64,000 nt of DNA from Tanypteryx hageni (lineage: Eukaryota; Arthropoda; Insecta; Odonata; Petaluridae), in assembly GCA_028673005.1 (NCBI GenBank), contig CM054114.1:24581369-24645368 (forward strand), in the 5' to 3' direction. This document shows, piece after piece, positions 1-7,789 of the stretch. Below the pieces are notes generated by a model. The model was not told the origin of the DNA. It did no database searches and saw only the letters and a program-made list of their open reading frames with translations. Each line of letters opens with the position of its first letter. The first letter of the stretch is position 1. A program made the position numbers and the translations under genes.

Positions 1-400
1 AGAGAATCCCATTTACTGCTGCCCCTTAAGAGAATCCTAGGTACTGCCGCCCCTTAAGAGAATCCTAGGTACTGCCGCCCCTTAAGAGAATCCTAGGTAC
101 TGCAGCCCCTTAAGAGAATCCCATTTACTGCCGCCCCTTAAGAGAATCCTAGGTACTGCCGCCCCTTAAGAGAATCCTAGGTACTGCCGCCCCTTAAGAG
201 AATTCTAGGTACAGCCGCCCCTTAAGAGAATCCTAGGTACTGCCGCCCCTTAAGAGAATCCTAGGTACTGCCGCCCCTTAAGAGAATCCTAGGTACTGCC
301 GCCTTTTTAAGAGAATACTATGTACTACCGCCCCTTAAGAGAATCCTAGGTACTGCCGCCCCTAAAGAGAATCCTAGGTACCGCCGCCCCTTAAGAGAAT
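1..400. repeat. 28-bp satellite array, block 1 (left edge open)
   Basis: About 14 tandem monomers of 28 bp. The consensus can be read as CCGCCCC, TTAAGAG, AATCCTAGG, TACTG in that order. Each monomer holds one TTAA and one CCTAGG palindrome. Frequent variants are CCG to CAG (making CTGCAG), GGTAC to GTTAC, CCTAGG to CCCAGG, and CCATTT. The last four monomers (304-400) carry an unusual string (TTTTTAAG, ATACTATG, CCCCTAAAG, GGTACCGCC) that precedes every numt copy. Because 28 is not a multiple of 3 and the unit holds TAA and TAG, no long reading frame can cross the array. Confidence 0.97.
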
Positions 401-1134
401 TAAATATAATACCTACATAATATAAAAAACTAAAAATACGCAATAATCCATATCCACCTAATTTTAATAAAACCCCTGCTAAAATTATAGAACCAGATAC
501 AGGGGCTTCAACATGAGACTTAGGTAATCATAAATGAAAAATGAACATAGGTATTTTTACTAAAAAAGCAAAAATTAAAGAAATATATAAATAAAAACTA
601 AAATTAAATTGTTGAATAGAAAAAAACAAAAATATTTCATGTATCAAAAGAATAATAAATATTAAAGATAGAAATTAATAAGGGTAATGAAGCAAATAAA
701 GTATAAAACAACAAATAAATTCCTGCTTGTATACGTTCAGGTTGATAACCTCAACCTAAAATCAAAAAGAATGTGGGAATTAATGATCTTTAAAAAAGGA
801 ATAAAATATAAAAAGTCTATTTCTTATAAAAGTTAATATTAAAAATATCAACAAAAAATATTTGTTAATATAAATAAAATAATAAAATTTTTATTTATAT
901 AATAGATATTATAGCCAATAACATTAAACAACAAATCCAAAATCTAAGTAAAATTAATCCATATCTTAAAACATCCTCACCCAAATAATAACCCATATTA
1001 CAAAAATAAGAAGTTATATATCCTTCAACCAAAAAAAGGAAAGAACCTAAAAACAATAAACAAACTATATTTCAATAACTAGCTAAAAAGGACAAGGGGA
1101 TCAAAAAGATTACAAACAAAATAAATTTTAACAT
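401..1134 (-). pseudogene. nad4: nad4 fragment (numt), 3' end missing
   Basis: NADH dehydrogenase subunit 4 of respiratory complex I, an inner-membrane proton-pumping subunit in its functional form. On the minus strand the ATG is at 1134, reading [16 protein letters not shown]. With mitochondrial code 5 it gives the family landmarks FFFESSLIPTFFLILGWGYQ (clean in copies 3 onward), [17 protein letters not shown] and [16 protein letters not shown], then stops at the satellite junction, so only roughly the first half of the gene is present. An apparent 1-bp deletion near 895-920 breaks the frame in all copies. This copy has further small deletions and a 2-bp loss in the A-run near 630. TGA codons at Trp positions mean it cannot be translated in the nucleus. 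Identity is certain and it is non-functional. Confidence 0.96.
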
Positions 1135-1409
1135 TGAAGTATATTAAAAGCTCTAAAATAATCATTACCATAAGTACCAATTATTGAAACCAAAATAGAA
1201 AGACCTAAAGCACCCTCACAAACACCAAAATTCAAAAAATATATTAAAAAATATAAATCATAAAATTCCCATAAAAGAATAAAAAACAAGAAATAAAATA
1301 AACTAAGAACAATAAATTCCAATCTTAATAAAGTTGAAAGTAAGTGTTTACGCTTAGAAATGAAAGCCCAAACTCCCCCTCCAGCAAGCACAAAAAAAAA
1401 CAAAATAAT
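1128..1409 (-). pseudogene. nad4L: nad4L, full length (numt)
   Basis: NADH dehydrogenase subunit 4L, a small hydrophobic complex I subunit. The frame is open to the TAA at 1130-1128 and shows the family features [15 protein letters not shown] (the R after LL is AGA, Ser in mitochondria), [15 protein letters not shown] and the ILQC ending. The start is probably the ATT at 1409 or 1406, giving about 93 residues, the usual length. Its stop overlaps the nad4 start by 7 bp (ATGTTAA), the overlap typical of arthropod mitochondria, so this stretch is a contiguous mitochondrial copy. There is no sign of a nuclear promoter or targeting sequence. It is treated as a relic although the frame is intact. 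Confidence 0.95.
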
Positions 1410-1423
1410 AAAAGGTTAACATT

Positions 1424-1490
1424 AGTTTCAGTAGTTTATAAAAACATTGGTCTTGTAAACCAAAATAGGGATATTAAATCCCCTAAAACT
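1424..1490 (+). pseudogene. trnT: mitochondrial tRNA-Thr copy (numt)
   Basis: A 67-bp cloverleaf-like segment. The acceptor arms AGTTTCA and TAAAACT pair with one mismatch. The anticodon stem TTGGT/ACCAA encloses the loop CTTGTAA with anticodon TGT (Thr). The T arm is AGGGA/TCCCT. It lies directly upstream of nad4L in opposite orientation, the ancestral arthropod position. As a mitochondrial-type tRNA in a nuclear array it is not expected to be functional. Confidence 0.9.
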
Positions 1491-1527
1491 CTTAATATTT
1501 AATACCCCCCCCCCATTAATTATTAAT
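1491..1527. other. trnT-trnP spacer with poly-C tract
   Basis: A short spacer holding a run of 10 C in an otherwise AT-only context. The run is 9 to 11 C in the other copies and is deleted in copies 10 to 12. Arthropod trnT and trnP usually abut, so this spacer is either a feature of the source mitochondrion or was gained after transfer. Confidence 0.75.
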
Positions 1528-1593
1528 CAGAGAAGAACTCCATACAATCATCATTAATCTCCAAAATTAATATCTTAATTAAACTATTCTCTG
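1528..1593 (-). pseudogene. trnP: mitochondrial tRNA-Pro copy (numt)
   Basis: Minus-strand tRNA of 66 bp. The acceptor stem CAGAGAA/TTCTCTG is perfectly paired. The anticodon loop is TTTTGGA with anticodon TGG (Pro). It sits one base before the nad6 reading frame, as in ancestral arthropod mitochondrial genomes. In copies 7 and 8 the same tRNA is split by an inverted duplication. Confidence 0.9.
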
Positions 1594-1594
1594 T

Positions 1595-1954
1595 ATCAGA
1601 CAAATTCTTTATATATTTCTAGCAGCATTAAATAATTTTCTATTTACTAAAATAAATCACCCTATAAATATAGGTATTATTTTACTATTACAAACATTAT
1701 TAATATGTTTAGTAACAGGTTGTATATCCCAAACAGCCTGATTTTCATATATTTTATTTCTTGTTTTTTTGGGTGGCATACTAGTTCTTTTTATTTATAT
1801 AACAAGAATTGCTTCAAATGAAATTTTTCAAAAAAGAAATTATTTATTATTATATATATTATTTTCAACAATTTCTTTTATTATTTTATTATTTATTTTA
1901 ATTATAGATCCTGTAATAACATCTTTTAATAGAACTGGTGAAACTTTATCATTT
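1595..1954 (+). pseudogene. nad6: nad6 fragment (numt), 3' truncated
   Basis: NADH dehydrogenase subunit 6. In mitochondrial code the frame starts at ATC 1595, just after trnP, and continues through LAALNNFLFTK, GIILLLQTLL, the conserved [14 protein letters not shown] and MLVLFIYMTSIASNEIF. It runs about 115 to 120 codons before changing into nad3 near 1940-1955. nad6 is normally about 160 to 175 codons, so the C-terminal third is missing. A TTG-initiated standard-code frame starts at 1769 only because upstream TGA and TAG triplets act as stops in the nuclear code. Confidence 0.93.
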
Positions 1955-2275
1955 ATAAGAATTATTTTAATTGTTATCACCACTGTAATTATATCAATTT
2001 CATCTTTTATTTCCAAAAAATCCGTAATTGACCGAGAAAAAATATCTCCATTTGAATGCGGATTTGATCCATTTACAACTGCAGGAATTCCCTTCTCTTT
2101 ACGATTCTTCTTAATTGCAGTAATCTTCTTAATTTTTAATGTAGAAATTGCCTTATTATTACCAATAATAATAGTAATATAAGAATATCAAATATCAAAA
2201 CTTGAATATGAATTTCAAGAATCTTTTTTATTATTTTATTACTGGGATTATATCATGAATGAAATTGTACAATTG
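1955..2275 (+). pseudogene. nad3: nad3 (numt), fused in frame behind nad6 and frameshifted
   Basis: NADH dehydrogenase subunit 3. It has the family signature [38 protein letters not shown] and ALLLP. Roughly 8 to 10 N-terminal residues are missing compared with the usual length, replaced by nad6 sequence in the same frame. At about 2170-2185 an apparent 1-bp deletion brings in TAA. In the next frame the normal ending resumes (SNIKTW, then LLLGLYHEW), so the frame was once open. nad6 and nad3 are not neighbours in the ancestral arthropod order, so the join reflects a deletion, a ligation of two mitochondrial pieces, or a rearranged donor. Confidence 0.93.
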
Positions 2276-2400
2276 TATCCTGTGGCGTCTGTGTTGCAGT
2301 ATCACTTCCAAACTCACTATAATCTACTGATAACGGCGAAAAGTTATAAACAGAAATTTCAGTTACTCAATCTAAAATTACAGCTTATTTTGTGAACTGA
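2276..2400. repeat. 125-bp non-mitochondrial tail of the numt unit
   Basis: Starts at about TATCCTGTGGCG and ends GTGAACTGA just before satellite. It has a more balanced composition than the numt and is neither satellite nor any mitochondrial gene I recognise. It is present essentially unchanged behind all 13 full copies and absent from the two truncated ones. A 46-codon frame with ATG at 2255 begins in nad3 sequence and runs through this tail to TGA at 2393-2395. It is too short and unsupported to call a gene. The origin is unknown, perhaps the sequence next to the numt at its first insertion site. Confidence 0.8.
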
Positions 2401-3662
2401 CCTAGGTACTGCCGACCCTCAAGAGAATCATATTTACTGCCGCCCCTTAAGAGAATCCTAGGTACTGCCGCGTTTTTAAGAGAATACTATGTACTACCGC
2501 CCCTTAAGAGAATCCTAGGTACTGCCGCCCCTAAAGAGAATCCTAGGTACCGCCGCCCCTTAAGAGAATCCTAGGTACTGCCGACCCTTAAGAGAATCCC
2601 AGGTACTGTCGCCCCTTAAGAGAATCCTAGTTACTGCCGCCCCTTAAGAGAATCCTAGGTACTGCAGCCCCTTAAGAGAATCCTAGGTACTGCCGCCCCT
2701 TAAGAGAATCCTAGGTACTGCCGCCCCTTAAGAGAATCCTTGGTACTGCCGCCCCTTAAGAGAATCCCAGGTACTGTCGCCCCTTAAGAGAATCCTAGTT
2801 ACTGCCGCCCCTTAAGAGAATCCTAGGTACTGCCGCCCCTTAAGAGAATCCCAGTTACTGCCGCCCCTTAAGAGAATCCCAGTTACTGCCGCCCCTTAAG
2901 AGAATCCTAGTGACTGCCGCCCCTTATGAGAATCCTAGGTACTGCAGCCCCTTAAGAGAATCCTAGGTACTGCCGCCCCTTAAGAGAATCCTAGGTACTG
3001 CCGCCCCTTAAGAGAATCCTAGGTACTGCCGCCCCTTAAGAGAATCTTAGGTACTGCCGCCCCTTAAGAGAATCCTAGGTACTGCCGCCCCTTAAGAGAA
3101 TCCTAGGTACTGCCGCCCCTTAAGAGAATCCTAGGTACTGCCGCCCCTTAAGAGAATCCTAGGTACTCCAGCCCCTTAAGAGAATCCCATTTACTGCCGC
3201 CCCTTAAGAGAATCCTAGGCACTGCCGCCCCTTAAGAGAATCCTAGGTACTGCAGCCCCTTAAGAGAATCCCATTTACTGCTGCCCCTTAAGAGAATCCT
3301 AGGTACTGCCGCCCCTTAAGAGAATCCTAGGTACTGCCGCCCCTTAAGAGAATCCTAGGTACTGCAGCCCCTTAAGAGAATCCCATTTACTGCCGCCCCT
3401 TAAGAGAATCCTAGGTACTGCCGCCCCTTAAGAGAATCCTAGGTACTGCCGCCCCTTAAGAGAATTCTAGGTACAGCCGCCCCTTAAGAGAATCCTAGGT
3501 ACTGCCGCCCCTTAAGAGAATCCTAGGTACTGCCGCCCCTTAAGAGAATCCTAGGTACTGCCGCCTTTTTAAGAGAATACTATGTACTACCGCCCCTTAA
3601 GAGAATCCTAGGTACTGCCGCCCCTAAAGAGAATCCTAGGTACCGCCGCCCCTTAAGAGAAT
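2401..3662. repeat. 28-bp satellite array, block 2
   Basis: 1,262 bp, 45 monomers. At 2473-2569 it repeats exactly the 97-bp variant string found at 304-400 left of copy 1, so the numt is bracketed by direct repeats. It includes the rare variants TAGTGACTG and CTTATGAG near 2910-2935, which recur in most blocks and help align them. Confidence 0.97.
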
Positions 3663-4672
3663 TAAATATAATACCTACATAATATAAAAAACTAAAAATA
3701 CGCTTTAATCCATATCCACCTAATTTTAATAAAACCCCTGCTAAAATTATAGAACCAGATACAGGGGCTTCAACATGAGACTTAGGTAATCATAAATGAA
3801 AAATGAACATAGGTATTTTTACTAAAAAAGCAAAAATTAAAGAAATATATAAATAAAAACTAAAATTAAATTGTTGAATAGAAAAAAACAAAAATATTTC
3901 ATGTATCAAAAGAATAATAAATATTAAAGATAGAAATTAATAAGGGTAATGAAGCAAATAAAGTATAAAACAACAAATAAATTCCTGCTTGTATACGTTC
4001 AGGTTGATAACCTCAACCTAAAATCAAAAAGAATGTGGGAATTAATGATCTTTAAAAAAAGGAATAAAATATAAAAAGTCTATTTCTTATAAAAGTTAAT
4101 ATTAAAAATATCAACAAAAAATATTTGTTAATATAAATAAAATAATAAAATTTTTATTTATATAATAGATATTATAGCCAATAACATTAAACAACAAATC
4201 CAAAATCTAAGTAAAATTAATCCATATCTTAAAACATCCTCACCCAAATAATAACCCATATTACAAAAATAAGAAGTTATATATCCTTCAACCAAAAAAA
4301 GGAAAGAACCTAAAAACAATAAACAAACTATATTTCAATAACTAGCTAAAAAGGACAAGGGGATCAAAAAGATTACAAACAAAATAAATTTTAACATTGA
4401 AGTATATTAAAAGCACTAAAATAATCATTACCATAAGTACCAATTATTGAAACCAAAATAGAAAGACCTAAAGCACCCTCACAAACACCAAAATTCAAAA
4501 AATATATTAAAAAATATAAATCATAAAATTCCCATAAAAGAATAAAAAACAAGAAATAAAATAAACTAAGAACAATAAATTCCAATCTTAATAAAGTTGA
4601 AAGTAAGTGTTTACGCTTAGAAATGAAAGCCCAAACTCCCCCACCAGCAAGCACAAAAAAAAACAAAATAAT
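3663..4672 (-). pseudogene. nad4/nad4L: nad4 fragment and full nad4L, copy 2
   Basis: nad4 starts at 4397 and nad4L ends at 4391 with the 7-bp overlap kept. nad4 is broken three ways: the shared 1-bp loss, the extra TAA created by the A insertion near 4050, and the 2-bp loss in the A-run near 3890. nad4L is open, and its residue before AFN is Ser, the common state. Confidence 0.92.
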
Positions 4673-4857
4673 AAAAGGTTAACATTAGTTTCAGTAGTTT
4701 ATAAAAACATTGGTCTTGTAAACCAAAATAGGGATATTAAATCCCCTAAAACTCTTAATATTTAATACCCCCCCCCCATTAATTATTAATCAGAGAAGAA
4801 CTCCATACAATCATCATTAATCTCCAAAATTAATATCTTAATTAAACTATTCTCTGT

Positions 4858-5538
4858 ATCAGACAAATTCTTTATATATTTCTAGCAGCATTAAATAATT
4901 TTCTATTTACTAAAATAAATCACCCTATAAATATAGGTATTATTTTACTATTACAAACATTATTAATATGTTTAGTAACAGGTTGTATATCCCAAACAGC
5001 CTGATTTTCATATATTTTATTTCTTGTTTTTTTGGGTGGCATACTAGTTCTTTTTATTTATATAACAAGAATTGCTTCAAATGAAATTTTTCAAAAAAGA
5101 AATTATTTATTATTATATATATTATTTTCAACAATTTCTTTTATTATTTTATTATTTATTTTAATTATAGATCCTGTAATAACATCTTTTAATAGAACTG
5201 GTGAAACTTTATCATTTATAAGAATTATTTTAATTGTTATCACCACTGTAATTATATCAATTTCATCTTTTATTTCCAAAAAATCCGTAATTGACCGAGA
5301 AAAAATATCTCCATTTGAATGCGGATTTGATCCATTTACAACTGCAGGAATTCCCTTCTCTTTACGATTCTTCTTAATTGCAGTAATCTTCTTAATTTTT
5401 AATGTAGAAATTGCCTTATTATTACCAATAATAATAGTAATATAAGAATATCAAATATCAAAACTTGAATATGAATTTCAAGAATCTTTTTTATTATTTT
5501 ATTACTGGGATTATATCATGAATGAAATTGTACAATTG
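4858..5538 (+). pseudogene. nad6/nad3: nad6-nad3 fusion, copy 2
   Basis: The standard-code reading frame 5032-5445 matches copy 1, with ILIIDP at the nad6 position where most copies have ILFIDP. The nad3 frameshift and TAA are unchanged. Confidence 0.92.
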
Positions 5539-5663
5539 TATCCTGTGGCGTCTGTGTTGCAGTATCACTTCCAAACTCACTATAATCTACTGATAACGGC
5601 GAAAAGTTATAAACAGAAATTTCAGTTACTCAATCTAAAATTACAGCTTATTTTGTGAACTGA

Positions 5664-7254
5664 CCTAGGTACTGCCGACCCTCAAGAGAATCATATTTAC
5701 TGCCGCCCCTTAAGAGAATCCTAGGTACTGCCGCGTTTTTAAGAGAATACTATGTACTACCGCCCCTTAAGAGAATCCTAGGTACTGCCGCCCCTAAAGA
5801 GAATCCTAGGTACCGCCGCCCCTTAAGAGAATCCTAGGTACTGCCGACCCTTAAGAGAATCCCAGGTACTGTCGCCCCTTAAGAGAATCCTAGTTACTGC
5901 CGCCCCTTAAGAGAATCCTAGGTACTGCAGCCCCTTAAGAGAATCCTAGGTACTGCCGCCCCTTAAGAGAATCCTAGTTACTGACGCCCCTTAAGAGAAT
6001 CCTAGGTACTGCCGCCCCTTAAGAGAATCCTTGGTACTGCCGCCCCTTAAGAGAATCCCAGGTACTGTCGCCCCTTAAGAGAATCCTAGTTACTGCAGCC
6101 CCTTAAGAGAATCCTAGGTACTGTCGCCCCTTAAGAGAATCCTAGGTACCGCCGCCCCTTAAGAGAATCCTAGGTACTGCCGACCCTTAAGAGAATCCCA
6201 GGTACTGTCGCCCCTTAAGAGAATCCTAGTTACTGCCGCCCCTTAAGAGAATCCTAGGTACTGCAGCCCCTTAAGAGAATCCTAGGTACTGCCGCCCCTT
6301 AAGAGAATCCTAGTTACTGACGCCCCTTAAGAGAATCCTAGGTACTGCCGCCCCTTAAGAGAATCCTTGGTACTGCCGCCCCTTAAGAGAATCCCAGGTA
6401 CTGTCGCCCCTTAAGAGAATCCTAGTTACTGCAGCCCCTTAAGAGAATCCTAGGTACTGCCGCCCCTTAAGAGAATCCTAGTTACTGACGCCCCTTAAGA
6501 GAATCCTAGGTACTGCCGCCCCTTAAGAGAATCCTTGGTACTGCCGCCCCTTAAGAGAATCCCAGGTACTGTCGCCCCTTAAGAGAATCCTAGTTACTGC
6601 CGCCCCTTAAGAGAATCCTAGGTACTGCCGCCCCTTAAGAGAATCCCAGTTACTGCCGCCCCTTAAGAGAATCCTAGGTACTGCCGCCCCTTAAGAGAAT
6701 CCTAGGTACCGCCGCCCCTTAAGAGAATCCTAGGTACTGCCGCCCCTTAAGAGAATCCCAGGTACTGTCGCCCCTTAAGAGAATCCTAGTTACTGCCGCC
6801 CCTTAAGAGAATCCTAGGTACTGCAGCCCCTTAAGAGAATCCTAGGTACTGTCGCCCCTTAAGAGAATCCTAGTTACTGCCGCCCCTTAAGAGAATCCTA
6901 GGTACTGCCGCCCCTTAAGAGATTCCTTGGTACTGCCGCCCCTTAAGAGAATCCCAGGTACTGTCGCCCCTTAAGAGAATCCTAGTTACTGCCGCCCCTT
7001 AAGAGAATCCTAGGTACTGCCGCCCCTTAAGAGAATCCCAGTTACTGCCGCCCCTTAAGAGAATCCCAGTTACTGCCGCCCCTTAAGAGAATCCTAGTGA
7101 CTGCCGCCCCTTATGAGAATCCTAGGTAATGCAGCCCCTTAAGAGAATCCTAGGTACTGCCGCCCCTTAAGAGAATCCTAGGTACTGCCGCCCCTTAAGA
7201 GAATCCTAGGTACTGCAGCCCCTTAAGAGAATCCCATTTACTGCCGCCCCTTAA
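5664..7254. repeat. 28-bp satellite array, block 3, interrupted by the transposon
   Basis: 1,591 bp, about 57 monomers, ending at the TTAA (7251-7254) used by the piggyBac insertion. Blocks of variants recur inside it at multiples of 28 bp: GGTACCGCC at 5809, 6145 (336 bp, 12 monomers later) and 6705 (560 bp, 20 monomers later). This shows higher-order structure within the array itself. Joined across the transposon, blocks 3 and 4 total 1,878 bp, 67 monomers, close to blocks 7 and 8. Confidence 0.97.
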
Positions 7255-7267
7255 CACGTTCGCGACG
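7255..7267 (+). repeat. piggyBac terminal inverted repeat, left
   Basis: CACGTTCGCGACG directly after the TTAA target. It matches the right end with a single G/A difference at base 4. Confidence 0.88.
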
Positions 7268-7269
7268 AC

Positions 7270-7375
7270 GGGACCCACCGGTGGGTCCCGGCTGTACGCG
7301 CCCATAGGCGTTGGGACCCACCGGTGGGTCCCCGGCATTTGCGCCCGCAACTGCCGGGACCCACCGATGGGTCCC
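7270..7375. repeat. three 20-bp palindromes at 43-bp spacing
   Basis: GGGACCCACCGGTGGGTCCC occurs at 7270-7289 and 7313-7332, with one changed base (GA for GG) at 7356-7375. The starts are exactly 43 bp apart, so this is a 43-bp direct repeat with a palindromic core, placed just inside the left terminal repeat downstream of the transposase gene. It could be transposase binding sites or a structured 3' end. The role is inferred only from position. Confidence 0.9.
7300..7311. repeat. piggyBac internal inverted repeat, left half
   Basis: GCCCATAGGCGT pairs in inverted orientation with ACGCCTGTGGGC at 10697-10708, 11 of 12 bases. It overlaps the spacer between the first two palindromes. Confidence 0.65.
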
Positions 7376-7789
7376 TCCCCATACCTTTATCTTACCTTTT
7401 TTTCTTTTGACGCCTATGCTGACGGATTCTATATTTAGTTTACGCTCTTAGGAGGATATATACTGCATACGAATATCTTTAGTTAATGAAATTTTACCAT
7501 GAAAAAAAAATAATTTTATTTGATCTCGCTGCACCATCCATGAAAAATCGGGGAATTGCAATGGAAAATAATATCATACATTTTAGTTTGAAATTGTATT
7601 TATTATCGATAAATGGTTTAGTTTAAAATTACTATTCAAGATAAATCTAAGATAATATTTTACAAGTAGTAATAATACAAATATTATATCTTTATGAATA
7701 TAAATGTAAAACTTGAATATTTCTGAAGAAAAATACGTAGGAAATAATAGTTTATTATAATAAAATGTTGGAAGTTAAATTTACAAACA
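7376..7789. other. AT-rich 3' flank of the transposase
   Basis: About 410 bp between the palindromes and the transposase stop, with no reading frame and no match I recognise. On the minus strand it is the expected 3' untranslated region. AATAAA-like strings (for example minus-strand ATAATAAAC near 7750) could serve as polyadenylation signals. Confidence 0.5.

Larger units (their letters stand above)
401..2400 (+). repeat. numt copy 1 (full): nad4-nad4L-trnT-trnP-nad6/nad3 plus tail
   Basis: A nuclear mitochondrial DNA segment embedded in satellite. Its left end joins satellite at GAGAAT/TAAATAT inside nad4. Its right end is a 125-bp tail that meets satellite at CCTAGG. Internal map: nad4 401-1134 (-), nad4L 1128-1409 (-), trnT 1424-1490 (+), trnP 1528-1593 (-), nad6 1595 to about 1950 (+), nad3 about 1955-2275 (+), tail 2276-2400. 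Base composition drops sharply from the GC-rich satellite to a strongly AT-rich segment. This copy is the reference for the others. Distinctive here are short deletions near 790-800 and 850-857 in nad4 (the first also seen, in slightly different length, in copy 2) and a Ser-to-Arg change near the nad4L end. Confidence 0.96.
3663..5663 (+). repeat. numt copy 2 (full)
   Basis: Map: nad4 3663-4397 (-), nad4L 4391-4672 (-), trnT 4687-4753 (+), trnP 4791-4856 (-), nad6 from 4858 and nad3 to about 5538 (+), tail 5539-5663. Shares with copy 1 the altered nad4 stretch TTTAAAAAAAGG (one A longer) and the shortened A-run. It differs from copy 1 by CTTTAA instead of CAATAA in nad4 near 3702, which changes a conserved Leu to Lys. 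Poly-C is 10. Confidence 0.96.

Noticed and set aside
1..400. CRISPR-like array, because 28-bp direct repeats are regularly spaced
   Set aside because: The repeats are head to tail with no unique spacers, there are no cas genes, and the context is an animal nuclear satellite.
1769..2182. 137-codon plus-strand frame as a nuclear protein gene (recurs in all full copies)
   Set aside because: It begins at TTG in the middle of nad6 and crosses into nad3. The true frame extends upstream only in mitochondrial code. It is a numt relic.
401..2275. Window is mitochondrial genome contamination or a misassembled mitochondrion
   Set aside because: The segments are cut, frameshifted, joined nad6 to nad3, and always embedded in the same satellite with a nuclear-like tail and a piggyBac element nearby. 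Read-level checks would still be useful.
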